Below, piece by piece: positions 11,557-22,570 of a stretch of DNA of 25,746 bases (positions within the stretch are counted from its first letter, which is position 1; every line of letters begins with the position of its first letter). The stretch spans positions 556,480 through 582,225 of the forward strand of contig RHPI01000385.1 of NCBI GenBank assembly GCA_009103225.1, in the 5' to 3' direction. This stretch comes from Chlorokybus atmophyticus (taxonomy: Eukaryota; Streptophyta; Chlorokybophyceae; Chlorokybales; Chlorokybaceae). The notes below the pieces were generated by a model. The model did no database searches, was not told the DNA's origin, and saw nothing but the letters and a program-made list of their open reading frames with translations. The position numbers were made by a program, and so were the translations under genes.

Positions 11557-12612
11557 ATGCCTGCTGATGGCAGGACAAACTTGCCACCTACAGCTGTGAC
11601 CAGCTGTCACGTCGTGCGTGCAAACGGCAGCCACAGACCCATACACCTGCACGCTCGGATTATGCGGGCGGCGCGTGCATACAAGATGCACGCCTTTCTC
11701 TTGGCAGGTGCAGCACACGTGGTTGTGGCTCGAGAGGCACTTCTATCACAAACAAAGGCATATACAAAGCTCAGTCTAGGTGTCCATAGCTGGAGAGGCG
11801 CTCAACCACTGTACCACTGTCCGTGTTCTGCCTCTGTTGCTGTCTGGGAGGTATGGATCTTCGCGTTGATGCGCTCATTTGCGTGGTGGCGTATCATGCA
11901 ACCAGCGTTCACCACCACCCGTGCGTGCAGCACCCGATACCTATGCATGCATGAAAAGTCTCCTACTCACACACGGTCGCGTGCAAGCACAGTCTCGTGC
12001 TCGACTACACTGTTTCTCAAGTTGCTACATCTACATCCAAGCTCCATACCTAAGTGGTCATGTGGCAACTTCATCGCACCTCAAGGGTGCTCTGCAGGAA
12101 TGTGTGGTTTACGCCCTGTAGAGGCACTTGGTCTGGCAATGCACTTGGTTCTCACTGTGCAGCATACATGCGCTCTGATATTGGCGGCGCGTGAGGCGCG
12201 ATGTGTACACAAAGCGCAGGACACAATTGTGATGGGCGCGATATGTGTGGCGTGTGTAATGGGTGTGTACAGCAGGCCAAGTGACTACTGTAATGGGTGT
12301 GCGCGTCGCGGCGTGTGTACAAGGAATACAATGAGGGAATGTGCGCGCACATGCATGCGGAGTTGCACATCGCGTTGTATATACAGCGCGCTATGCACAC
12401 CTTATCCCCGTACATATCTGCATAGGCCCTGTAGGATCTGCCCCTGCGAACATGCGTGTTGTGCGGCCACCGGTGTAGACACTGCGTCACAAGCATCGGT
12501 CCAAATGCGGCAAGTAAACTTTGCCTCGTTCATGCCACCAACATACAACCACAAGCCCATACTCTGCAATATCACCATCAGCAGCATCAGCATCACAGCC
12601 GTTGCGTCCTAG
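11557..12612 (+). other. Unexplained 351-codon open frame, probably not a gene
   Basis: An ATG-initiated frame runs 351 codons without a stop. The product is rich in Cys, Arg, His and Ala, with local runs such as RECARTCMRSCTSRCIYSA, and resembles no family I know. The composition reflects GTGTGCGC/CATGCA-rich DNA, which by itself suppresses TAA/TAG/TGA. I see no introns, conserved domain, signal peptide or sensible promoter, and unlike the real genes there is no G-rich tract before the ATG. It could be an orphan gene, but a chance frame is more likely. Confidence 0.2.
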
Positions 12613-13395
12613 TTCTCTGCCGTTGCTTGTTACACCCTTACTGCATCTGTCGTCAAGATTTCACACACTGCCTATGCACACAAGCGTTGGCTGTAAGAGG
12701 ATATGGCGTGTCACGCATGCATGTATACCACCTGTTACCCTCTCCTTCAGCTCAACACTCAGCACAGCACAGATGTCCAAGTTATATGACGTAAAGTACA
12801 CTTGCACCCGGCATTAATTGTGTGTGAGAGGGTCTTGCTACTACTACAGGCATGCGCATTGTGCAGAGCTATAAGAGCAACGTCTCTTTTTGTTGATGGG
12901 TTGGTTGCAAGTAACACGGCAGCAGAAACTAGAAGGGGGACATTCCCAAACAAGAGCAGCTGTCAGTTCCATCTGTGATGCTGAGTCAGGTTGTGCACAG
13001 GCCGCCAGAGGAAGAGGAAAGTATTGCTGCCTAGGTAGGAGTTCTTTCCCCGCTGTTCAGTAACAGTAGTTCAGCCATCTTCTTGCGATGCAAAGTGTGT
13101 TCCGTACTCGTTGATGTTGGTGGGTTTTTTTTGCGCCGCAGGGTGAATGTTGTTGGGCAACACAGGTTTCACTGGGCTCGCGCGAGCTGTGATGGAAGGC
13201 TTAATTTCGCCGCTCTCTGCGCAATCTCCCCGCTCGGTGTGTAGCCATGGACCCCGTCGGATGTGAGTGCTCTGCTGTGTCTCTGCATCATCGCTGGACT
13301 GTTCCACCAGGTGATCTGAGCGGTCATGTGCACGCAGTCGACGCCATGAGGGACTCGTACTAGACAGAGTGACATACTCTTCATAAGCGTGGTAC
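12613..13395. other. Intergenic, nothing recognised
   Basis: Only short frames on both strands; one on the minus strand (13307-13071) abuts the repeat block to the right but has no internal repeats. No RNA gene or mobile-element end was identified. Confidence 0.5.
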
Positions 13396-14310
13396 TGGGA
13401 TGATTGCTTGTCTGGCTTTTTGCAGCTGAGCGCATCAGCTCGCGTACAAGATCAGGACGGTCGAGATCTGCTTCTTCACCATGAGTTGGACACTTGCAGG
13501 TCAGCTGGCGCAGACCATTGTACTGGATGTTGTCGATCTCAGAACTTGTTGGTCCTTGGTCAAGTGGTGCCACCAAGCCACCATCAACTATCCCGCGAGG
13601 CGAATGCGCAGTGGTAGGGGACCATCGTATAGGGCACAGCAGCGAATCAGGCATGCAAGCTTCAAGCAAGTTGCGAAGGGAACTTGCAGTGTAGCTGGCG
13701 CAGTGCAGCGCTGTGCTCAATAGAGTCAATCTCAGAAGCTGTGGTCCCTTGGTCAGATGGTGCCACCACGTAATCCTCAACTCTCACGCGCGGCGAATGC
13801 GCTTTCAATGAAAGAAGACCATTGCATAGGGGACAGCAGCTCTTCAGGCATGTAAGCTTGCGTGGGGAACATACACTTCAGCTGGTGCAGCACGTTGATG
13901 TTGTCGACCTCAGGAACTGTTGTCCCTTGGTGGGCAAGTGGTGCCACCAAGTAATTATCAGGATGCTCAAGATCTGCTTCGACGCCACGGGTCGGGAACA
14001 TGCAGTTCAGGTGGCGCATCGCACGGTGGTCAGTGTTGTCAACCTTTGGAATTGTTGTCCCTTGGTCAAGTGGTGCCACCATACCATTGTCAGGATGGTC
14101 GAGATCTGCTTCAACCCCGCGGAACGGGAACATGCAGTTCAGCTGGCTCAGCGCATTGTGCTTGATGTCGCCAATATCAGGAGGTATTGTCCCTTCAACC
14201 AGCAAGTCACCGTCAACTCTCACACGCGGCGAATGCTCGCCGCGTGTGAGAGTTGACGGAGACCATTGCATAGGGGACAGTAGCGCTTCATGCGTGTAAG
14301 CTTGCATGTG
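13396..14310 (-). repeat. Composite degenerate tandem repeat with protein-like minus-strand reading
   Basis: About five copies are anchored on CCCTTGGTCAAGTGGTGCC at roughly 13553, 13745, 13923, 14057 and 14188, with spacings near 131-134 and 178-192 bp. The longer spacings carry an additional module (GACCATTGCATAGGGGACAG ... CATGTAAGCTTGC). On the minus strand the units translate into repeated peptide blocks such as GMVAPLDQGTT, LNCMFPTRGVEADLDHPDN and LLSPMQWSP. The copy at 14394-13777 stays open for about 205 codons. The next copies continue in other frames and contain stops, so the reading is broken by at least one frameshift. This is either a decayed gene for a repeat protein or a minisatellite with chance open frames. 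Family unknown. Confidence 0.6.
14210..14259. repeat. Perfect 23-bp inverted repeat, 4-nt loop
   Basis: The arms 14210-14232 (start CCGTCAACTCTCACACGCGG) and 14237-14259 are exactly complementary, with the loop ATGC between them. The left arm corresponds to sequence of the neighbouring repeat unit (compare CTCAACTCTCACGCGCGGCG near 13776), so the hairpin looks like an inverted copy of part of the unit. Confidence 0.95.
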
Positions 14311-15958
14311 GTCCTCTAAACTGTCGCCAAACTGTCTTGCGGTTGCATGTAGCCCATGGCCAATCGAGCCCGAGCTTCTGCTAGACAATGTCAATTGCCA
14401 AATCAGCGGCGTACCCAGCAGGTGTTGTGGCTGTCATGCGCATGCTTGTCGGTGGCGCAACGCATCATTGATACCGGCTTTCAGGTTCATACTTCATGAC
14501 TTTGGGCTGAGACTTACGGTCATCACATCGAGGTGTATCTCAATTACGCTGGTAGGACTCACATGTGACAGAAAATCGCTGGTTATGACTACTTCGGTAG
14601 ATGTATGGTAGTTGTGGCAGCTAAAGTGATTAAAACGGTTGTAGAGGCGCGGTAGGAGGGTATGTAAGTGTCCATGACTTGTATTACAGCTAGCTGAGCG
14701 CAAGCCCCTCGTTCTATTTGGAGTATACATCTACTTGAAGAGGCTTCAAGACTTAGTTGGTCGGTGCCTTGGTTGTATGCTTGCTTGGAGTGTGCACATC
14801 CTTGAATATGCTTGTGTATGAGCGCGTGCCACACCTTGTGAACGGACTTAGCCTCACCTTCCCGTGCACCACATGTCAATTGCAAGTAGAGAAGCCCGTG
14901 CTCGAATCTAGGTTGGCGTAAACACGCACTTGTTGTGCGTTTCGTATCATGTGTATGAGTATGTACTCTAGTGGGGCAGCTTCGGAAGGATCATGAGCTA
15001 GCACATGCGTGAAGAAAGCTACAACATGTGAAGGTGGAGAAGGAGCAGCATCATGAGGCCACGACGAGCGGGTGAACAACATCATCAAGCGACAACATCA
15101 TCAAGCGACAACTCAAAGTCATCGCACGTGCTATGCTTTCCGGTAGGCTGATCATCCTAATGACTATCAATAGTCAATGCCTACTGACATGTAGCTAGGT
15201 ATGCGCAAGGCTCTTTACGCATTAGCTGCGAGTATAGAGAAGGCATCGCTCGCTTGTTTTGTGACAGATTGATTGTTGGTAGGGCCTAGCGGCAGACACT
15301 AACTGGCTGCACCCGGTCACATAACAACGATAGTAACGTGCTGACCTTTAAACTCTTGGTGCTCGCATGGGAAGACTCGCTTCACCAACTGTAATGCTAG
15401 CATACGCCTGCCTAGCATATATGGCTGGTAGTGTGATGCTGGCAGTGACGCTGATTGGCTACATGCGTACGGTTCAGAGCAGCTCTAGGCACATACATGC
15501 ACCAACAGAAGCACGGCATAGGTTGTGGGTTGACTTGCATGCTATTTAAAATACCTTAATGCACCAACTGTCTAGCGAACTTTTGCAAGAAGGCTACTCA
15601 ACCGCTCTTTTGGGTATTGGTCAGCAGGATGTAATCCAATTGGGCGCTCCTTCAGACTGTGGTGTGTCAGTCTGGTGCTGGGAGCGTCGTGCTGCAGCAC
15701 TAGCCTCGAGAACAATAACTATCACTATGCATGGGCAATTTCGTCACGCATCTTTGTACACTTGAGAATTTTATTGCAACTCAGCATGCGCGATTCCCTC
15801 TTGCATCTTCTGTACACATCACTTTTCATTACCATAGCCGGCCATTTGGTTAAGTTATATATTATATATATAGTGTAACAGTTAAGTGGGAAGGGTTGTT
15901 GTCTGTGGGTGCGACAGTGCTTTAGTGTGGCTGAGTGTGCGCCACGCACTCACTCACA
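14311..15958. other. Intergenic, nothing recognised
   Basis: About 1.6 kb with short frames only. One 16-bp direct repeat, CAACATCATCAAGCGA, occurs at 15077-15092 and 15093-15108 with a partial third copy. There is a short TA-rich run near 15.86 kb. Confidence 0.55.
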
Positions 15959-15985
15959 CGCGCACACACGGTGTGTGTGCGCGTG
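15957..15985. repeat. 13-bp inverted repeat of CACGCG/CACA type
   Basis: CACGCGCACACAC at 15957-15969 is complementary to 15973-15985 with the loop GGT. It sits in a CA/TG-rich zone reaching about 16.03 kb and is also nearly alternating purine/pyrimidine. Confidence 0.8.
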
Positions 15986-16521
15986 GGTGCAAGCACACGT
16001 GCGCGTGCATGCGTGTGCGAGTGGGAGCATATGAAGGGTATATGCTGTTTCGTCGTTCTACGTACACTATCACATGCATAGCTATGCAGGTTGCAGGCAA
16101 CGCCACTCACAAATCACTCACAGCGTCACAACACAGTTACCATGCGTGCATTGCTGACCGGGGCAACAGGTGTTAGAGCTAGTCGTAGTTGATAGATAGC
16201 ATGCAGGCGCATGCCGTAGCCCGGTGGTTGAGTTGGTGAGTGTTTGTTGTATTCGTAACACTGCATATGCACGTGGCTTTGCATGTACAAATGCCTCTTT
16301 TGCCTCTTTTGTACACTGCTAGCGTACGACCACACGGGTTGCATTCACTACACTCTCTACTACCACTACCTTGCCTACCTCATGAGACATGCCAAGCAGT
16401 GCAAGGGGCATCTTATGTACACACCATGTCCTTGGCATCATGTGTACACAAGATACAACGGACATTACGCAAATGCAATTTTACGTGCACATGCAATATG
16501 TACAGAAGGTGATAGGCCGGA

Positions 16522-16616
16522 ATGTGTGTGCAAGTGCATGTGTGTGTGCGCTTGTGCGCGCGTGTGTTTTGCGTGCGTGCGTGCGTGCGCGTGCGAGTGT
16601 GTGCGCGCGCGCGCAT
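16522..16616. repeat. (GTGC)n/(GC)n alternating tract
   Basis: GTGTGTGCGC, four GTGC units and a (GC)5 run give near-continuous purine/pyrimidine alternation, a strong Z-DNA candidate. Frames read through it are low-complexity Arg/Cys/Ala and are not taken as coding. Confidence 0.8.
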
Positions 16617-16676
16617 GAGTTTAAGTGCGTGTGCCTTGTCTATATAATATTGGGTGTTGTTGTCCAACAGGCGGCA

Positions 16677-16713
<37 letters not shown>

Positions 16714-16910
16714 GTATATATACACATATGTATATATATACATATGTATATACATATATATATATATATGTATATATACACATATGTATATATATACATA
16801 TGTATATACATATATATACACACATAAACACATACATAAATATAATGTGTGTATATGTATGTAATATATATACATGTATATTGTATGTAACATAAATACA
16901 TAATATACAT
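16677..16910. repeat. TA/CA microsatellite with 56-bp higher-order period
   Basis: About 230 bp of TATA, CATATG and TACACA words. A 56-bp unit beginning CATATATATATATATATG starts at 16697 and again at 16753, and a truncated third copy starts at 16809, so the block grew partly by duplication of a larger unit. All Tyr/Ile-rich frames here are artefacts of the repeat. Confidence 0.9.
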
Positions 16911-19314
16911 GTTTATATTAAGCTAATCATCGTGTGCTGCAGTTTTTGTATGGAACCGTGCTACGCTATCACCCAACAAATACCAACAGGTTTTGGTTTT
17001 GGGGCCTTTACAATTTGTTGTTGGCCATATATGGCACGAGTATGGAAGAATGCTATGCAGTTTGAAATTAAGTTGTCACAATCCGATTTGTAATTTTTAT
17101 TGTACAAGTATTAATAATGGTATAGTAGCCATCCGAGTAGTAGTCCGCCAATTTATTCTCAAACCTGACTTTTAATTGATGTGCAGGTATTTTCACCTGA
17201 TAACACCTAAGATTAAAATGATGCGCAACGTTAACGTGTATGCCATGCCGTTGATTAATATAGTTAGAATGGATTGGGTAAGCAACATTGACGTATGGAT
17301 TAAAATACATTGATATTAGCGATTCAATTACCGATACCAATTCCAATATCAAGATAATTGGCGGGGCAACCATGCCTAGAGCTAGCTAGAGCGGGGCACC
17401 GATTTGTGAGGTCAAATTCGGTTAACATGCATATTGGCCAGGCTGCTCAAACAACCATGCATTATAACGGCAAGTGCAGTTTTGGTCGCGAACATTTCCC
17501 AACATATGTGGCATGGAGTGGGGTTAGAGGCGGCGACGAGGGCGAGCACGGGAGCATAGGTGTCCTCTGGCGCGCCTGGCATATCTTAGTTCGTAAGGTT
17601 GGGCGTTGGCAAGATCTCCGCCTTCGTACAATAGTTTTGCAGCCTGGGGTTCCTCCATCAAGTTACAACCAGCGGCAACGCTATTCTTCAAACCGCTGAT
17701 GACGTCAGCGACTACCCACATGACGACAGAATCAAACGTCAAGCCGCTGCTGAAATTAGCGATCCTTTTTTGTTAAATTGGCCATCGATATGACATTCTT
17801 GGTCGCGGGCTTTGCCGTAAGACTTCATTCGCTTGGCAACTTATTAAAATACGAGATAGTCTATGAAGGTGTTTTTTCAACAACAGCCCTACTTAAAAAC
17901 TCTGTTGTAGTCGAAAATGAGAGTCTTTACCAGACACTACAAGAAGTGGCTATGCAGTTGCCCCTCAATGCGCCATTACCGTCAATGTCGGTGCTTTGAC
18001 TTTGATTAAGACATGTTCGTCATTGTGCGTTGTCTGTGCGGTAGCTATCACATGACACATGGCTTGCTGACGCCCTTGATATGGCAGACCCTTAAAACCA
18101 GTATCGACAGCACAGCTGTTAAGTGGGTTGGGGTGGGAGTGTGTTGCTTGTGCATAACCTTGAGTGTTATACATGAATCGTGTTGTACACACCATGTTTA
18201 TCATGTGAAGTGACTTTATACGATAAAAGTGCTTTGCGAGCAAGCCAGCAATAAACATAGCATTGCCTCGTTGCAAAGTTTGCAATGGCATGGGCATAAG
18301 TGTTGTTGCATGTGGGCATGGCTTGTTAAGTATCATGTTGAGCTCTATGCGTGGAATATAAATGCAACGAAAAAACTTCATTGACAGTTTAAATAATCAA
18401 CCGCCGATTGCTAGAGTAGAAAGCTAGAAGATATGTCGATTATTTAGCAATCGATTACAAAGTCCATTGCTGAAAGATAATTGACGATGGGCGGCTGCAT
18501 CAGCACAAGTAACTTGTTGGCTTGCAGGCATTGCTGACTCAGATTTAGACTCATCGGGAACAGCCCAGCCTTGCTGCATGTACAAGATGCAGCTTGATAT
18601 GATTGCTCTGCTAGCAGGGTGAGTCACGCAGCAGCTAACATTCTCTTCAAAGCTATCGTTAATGTTACTTCTACACCAAAATTGTTCTGTTCATACAACC
18701 ATACAAGTAGTAATTATATATCATATATATTTTGGTAAATAATATATAATCCATAAATGTTAAGGTATTGTCATGTTGTAGCTATAATTGTGTGATTATA
18801 ATTCACAGCATTAGCAGCACCACATGGCATTCAATGATGTAACAAGGTTTTTTTTGACCTTCGGGTAGACATATGCTATGAAAAGTCGTTATTACCTGAC
18901 CAGCTGTATGCAAAGGCTCATAACCGCATGCTGTAAATGACATATATATGTGTCATCAACAATGCTATAACATTTGATCTTACGAAAACATTGGCTTGTC
19001 AATTTTTATACATACTTACACGTGCGCTATTATCATTTCATCAACACTTCTTACTACAACAATGACATATAAATATCGTTGACAATTGATTATCACAGCT
19101 CTCTAATTAGTTGAGATTGCGTACAATACAGTTTGATAAGTTGTTTGTTGCTAGACGACAATACACCATAATTATAGTGTTCGTTACTTCACGCCATTAA
19201 CTAAGCAATAAATCCTTTGAGAAAAGCCCTTATGGATATAAATCAGCAAGCTATTAGCATATGAATGCATTGCAAGTCGTGTTACGTTTACTATGAAACA
19301 CATTTTATGTGAGA
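16911..19314. other. AT-rich block without a recognisable gene
   Basis: Visibly richer in A+T than the gene-bearing flanks, with ATTAAT, TATATA and AATTG words and none of the GCATGC palindromes that punctuate the rest. Short frames give protein-like but unrecognised peptides, for example 17742-17524 on the minus strand (VADVISGLKNSVAAGCNLME) and 17778-17999 on the plus strand (LLKYEIVYEGVFSTTALLKN). No terminal repeats or target duplications were found. Possible explanations are an old mobile-element remnant, an organelle-derived insert, or simply an AT-rich intergenic isochore. Confidence 0.45.
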
Positions 19315-19882
19315 TGCAATGCATGGCATGCGCCTCTTATGCAGCTGCTGCAAGTTATGCTATGCGCTACTACAAGCATGCCTATATGATACAGTCCATG
19401 AACATATGTGTGCACTCTGTTCATGTGGACTGCATCACACAGTATCATACAGTCAGTATGCTCGTCTGAACGCTGGCATGCCCAATGCATGCATAGAAAT
19501 TTCCAAACTAACGCACATGGGTGACATCACATGTGCCATTGTGAACGTACGGTCGCAGGTGCAGGCAAATATTGCACTTTTTTTGGCTGCCGTCACCCAG
19601 TTAGGCCGCGCAAGCCCCAGTCACGTTTACCAACGTCATAACCGAGGCATGAGTAAGCTCAGACAGCCGATATCACTAAAGTCCTATCCTAACCGACTCT
19701 GATATCGGTAGCAGCATTCAGAACGAGGTTGCCTCTGGTTTGCGTGACGGCGATCGTTGACCGCTGTTAGGCTTTTGGAAGTTTCTGGCCCAGCGGAAGC
19801 TAGCGGAAAGCCTAGGCGGTGAGGCGGCGGCGGCGGTGGTGGTTGCTGTGGGCGGCGTTGGTTTTCGGAGCGTTGCGCAGCC
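19315..19882. promoter_or_regulatory. Upstream region of Bax inhibitor-1
   Basis: GC content rises again here. It contains an imperfect long hairpin (19381-19450), a 9-bp inverted repeat CCGATATCA/TGATATCGG (19667-19675 and 19700-19708) and the G-rich leader tract. No separate gene is seen. Confidence 0.45.
19815..19862 (+). repeat. GGC/GGT-rich tract upstream of BI-1 start
   Basis: GAGGCGGCGGCGGCGGTGG and GTGGGCGGCG on the coding strand, 21-68 nt before the BI-1 ATG. Confidence 0.85.
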
Positions 19883-21600
19883 ATGGACCGCTTTTCACAG
19901 AGATTCAGCCATGCCGGCAGCGTCGACTTCGACGCCCTTAAGAGCTTCCGCCCACTGTGAGTTTTCACCCAGAATCCCTGCACAGCAGGCTCAGTCGATT
20001 GCTTGCTGTGCGGGCGTTCGTTTGTGTGCTTGGTTATCGTATCATCTTGGTTATTTTTCCTGTTTGTCTCAAGCAACACTGCAATCTTTTGCCACGGGCG
20101 TCGCCACTTGGCCGTGTCATGCCAAAACCCTCCACAGCAAAAAACGAAATTATTACCGTAGTGCAGCGCAGGAGTGATGCTGTGTGTGAATTGTGCGTGC
20201 AGCAGCAGTATGGTCTTCTACAACGTCGTTGTTGTGGTTGTAGCTGTTACCGTAAGTGACCTAACGTCATTTGCGTGCACCTTAAACCAACAGGACACCT
20301 AGCGTGGTGAACCATTTGCGGGACGTGTACGCTGTGCTTGCGGTGTGCTTGTTGAGCGCTGCGGCCGGCACGTATGTGCACATGCTGTTGAACGTGGGCG
20401 GAGCTCTCACCCTCGTGGCGACTGTCGGCACCCTCGTATGGCTCGCAGCCACACCTCCAACACCCGATTACCAGGCACGTACTCCCCTTTTCAGAAACGC
20501 ACTGCACTGTCGTTTCTGAAGTTAGAGCGGTCGTGCCAATGTTCAAGTTTCAGACGCACAATTATCAGCATTTATACGCAACGGGCATGGAACGGTGATG
20601 CTGAGGTGTGCGTGTGCCTTTACTGCAGGCCAAGCGCACGTCGCTCCTTTTGGGCACAGCATTCCTCCAGGGCTGTTGTATCGGCCCTCTTGTTGAGCAA
20701 GTCATCAACATCGACCCAAGGTGAAATCATATCAATGACAGCATCCTTTGTGATACTTGGAGTCGCACATGGTGTTTTTCAGTCTGGGTTTCTGCTAATG
20801 CTCATGTGACTGCTTGCACTGCAGCATTGTTGTGACCGCCTTTTTGGGCACCATGGCCGTGTTTGCCTGTTTCACGGGTGCTGCCTGCTTCGCCAAGCGG
20901 AGGTCACTTCTGTACTTGGGCGGTATGTTCCAAGCACAGCATTAACTGCAATTCTTACCTTTACTTTGGCATGTGATTGCTCTCCGTATGATGTCGCGTA
21001 TGTTGAAACCTGTGCAACTGCACATCCTCTCACACACACACCCGTCTCAGGCATTTTGTCATCCGTTCTTGGCGTCTTTGCCATGCTGCGGTTTGCATCA
21101 CTGTTCTTTGGAGGCCGAGTGATGGTTTTTCAAGCAGAGGTGAGCTAACACTGGTGTACAGTGCCATTGTTGCATAAGCCCTCAATGAGCTCAACTCACC
21201 AACTCTTTTGCTTGGCAGTTGTACCTCGGGCTTCTGGTCTTCTGTGGTTACGTGTTGTACGACACTCAGGTATGGTTACTGCGGCAGTAGCACTCGCACC
21301 GTGCATGTGCCTGCGTTGACACGATTGCTGTGGACAGCTCATGATTGAGAAGGCGCATCGCGGTGACCGGGATGTTGTCATGCACGCACTGGAGCTCTTT
21401 GTCGACTTCATCGCCATCTTCGTGCGGCTACTCATCATCCTGGTATTTTCTCTTCTTTCTTTTTATTAGCATAGTGCGCAAGCTGACGTAGCATCTTCGC
21501 GCTGTACAACCAGTCACTCGTTGCATGTGCTGTGCAGGCTTCAAAGGAGGAGAAGGACAAGCGCGAGAAGAGCCGCCGGGGCAACACCACTCGCCGCTAG
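19883..21600 (+). CDS. BI-1: Bax inhibitor-1 (TMBIM6-type ER membrane protein), 8 exons
   Basis: Exons: 19883-19956, 20294-20474, 20629-20720, 20825-20922, 21051-21139, 21219-21269, 21338-21442, 21538-21600. They total 753 nt, 250 aa; every phase closes. Seven introns: six GT-AG and one GC-AG (20475-20628). BI-1 is an ER membrane protein that modulates calcium leak and dampens stress-induced cell death. Six to seven hydrophobic segments are visible, including VYAVLAVCLLSAAAGTYVHM, SLLLGTAFLQGCCIGPLVEQ, IVVTAFLGTMAVFACFTGAA, LYLGLLVFCGYVLYDTQLM and ELFVDFIAIFVRLLIIL. The conserved motifs KRTSLLLG, FLQG..IGPL, YDTQ(L)MIEKAH..GD and the basic cytosolic tail KEEKDKREKSRRGNTTRR match the family. 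The N-terminus MDRFSQRF...SFRPL is like plant BI-1. Length is normal. Confidence 0.95.
20475..20628 (+). other. GC-AG intron 2 of BI-1
   Basis: The best junction is CAG/GCACGT ... TTTACTGCAG/GCC, which joins PDYQ directly to AKRTSLLLG as in homologues. A GT donor 5 nt downstream (GCAC/GTACTC) with the acceptor CTGAG/GT would also keep frame but adds about nine unconserved residues and has a poor acceptor. Confidence 0.7.
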
Positions 21601-22570
21601 ACGGCCGGGCACGCGCAGTGGGTAACCTCTTTTATGTTCGGATGCTTCGCTTGCTGCTTGATTACACTATGTACATTGTTGAAAGGCGGTGGTAAATAGG
21701 TCCTGTTCAGGTCAGTTGTAGGCAGCGTGGACTTGCGCGTTGCATGTTGTGATGTGGCCTGAGACTGGAGTATGATGATGTAGAGTACTGTAGGTAAGCT
21801 CACTGAAGTGAAGTAATATTGCTCAGTTATGCTGGTTGTTCTGTTTCTGCCATGGCCATCTGCATGGCCATTACTTGCGCAAGCAGTAGCTTGGAGCAAC
21901 TTGTTGCCACAGTGCTTTCCCCTGAACCAAACCACCCTAGCTACACCTTTGACATCATGTGGCCCGTAATGAGTTTGCAAGGTTGTGACAAGCGCTTGGT
22001 GTGCAAGGCTTTGCGCCAGCATTCCTCTTCACATTTCTCACATCCTTGCTGTATGGTTGCTGCATCAATGCGCATCCCTCGCGTCACTTTCGTAATGAGC
22101 AACTCACCGCGCTGACGGCTATGAATCGCAAAACTACAGTACAAGTAGCAAACTGTCCTGTTCAAGCCATCCCTACATATTCATTTCACCTATGCTCACA
22201 AGTTTTGAAACACCCAGCTTACAGTGCCGAGCAGTCCTGCACATAAACGCTAGTAGTACAAGGGTCCCCGTGCTTATCACCAACTCCGCAGTCATACTTC
22301 AGCTACCATACGCACTGCTGGAGCCGGCGGCACAACCTGTGCATACCGTCAGTGAGAGGGCAAACGTTATGATAATGTAGTCAAGGTAACACATGGTGTG
22401 GTCATCTCTTGCAACACAGAGCTGCAAAGAGACTCGGGCGTTGCAAGCGATTACCTACCACCGGCACAAGCACTGCCGCACACTTGTCGTGCATGTTTGA
22501 TGTGCCTCACTGCACTGCAAGTATGCTTCACAGGCTGATACGCTCATCTTGCAACAATGTGGAGCACACC
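21601..22570. other. Convergent 3' intergenic region
   Basis: Lies between the BI-1 stop (plus) and the small membrane protein stop (minus), so it should hold both 3' UTRs. No TGTAA was found in the first few hundred bases after BI-1. A TTACA (TGTAA on the minus strand) near 22.22 kb could serve the minus-strand gene but is about 350 nt away. No coding or RNA gene recognised. Confidence 0.55.

Noticed and set aside
13169-13780. Minus-strand frame of about 203 codons as an independent gene
   Set aside because: It begins at a TTG inside the composite repeat and mixes the homologous frame with a shifted frame, so it is part of the repeat block rather than an intact gene.
16205-16240. GGTGGTTGAGTTGG resembling a tRNA D-arm
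   Set aside because: No matching anticodon arm, T-arm or acceptor stem nearby.
16389-16910. Tyr/Ile-rich frames of 165-168 codons on both strands
   Set aside because: They are translations of the TA/CA and GTGC microsatellites, equally open on both strands.
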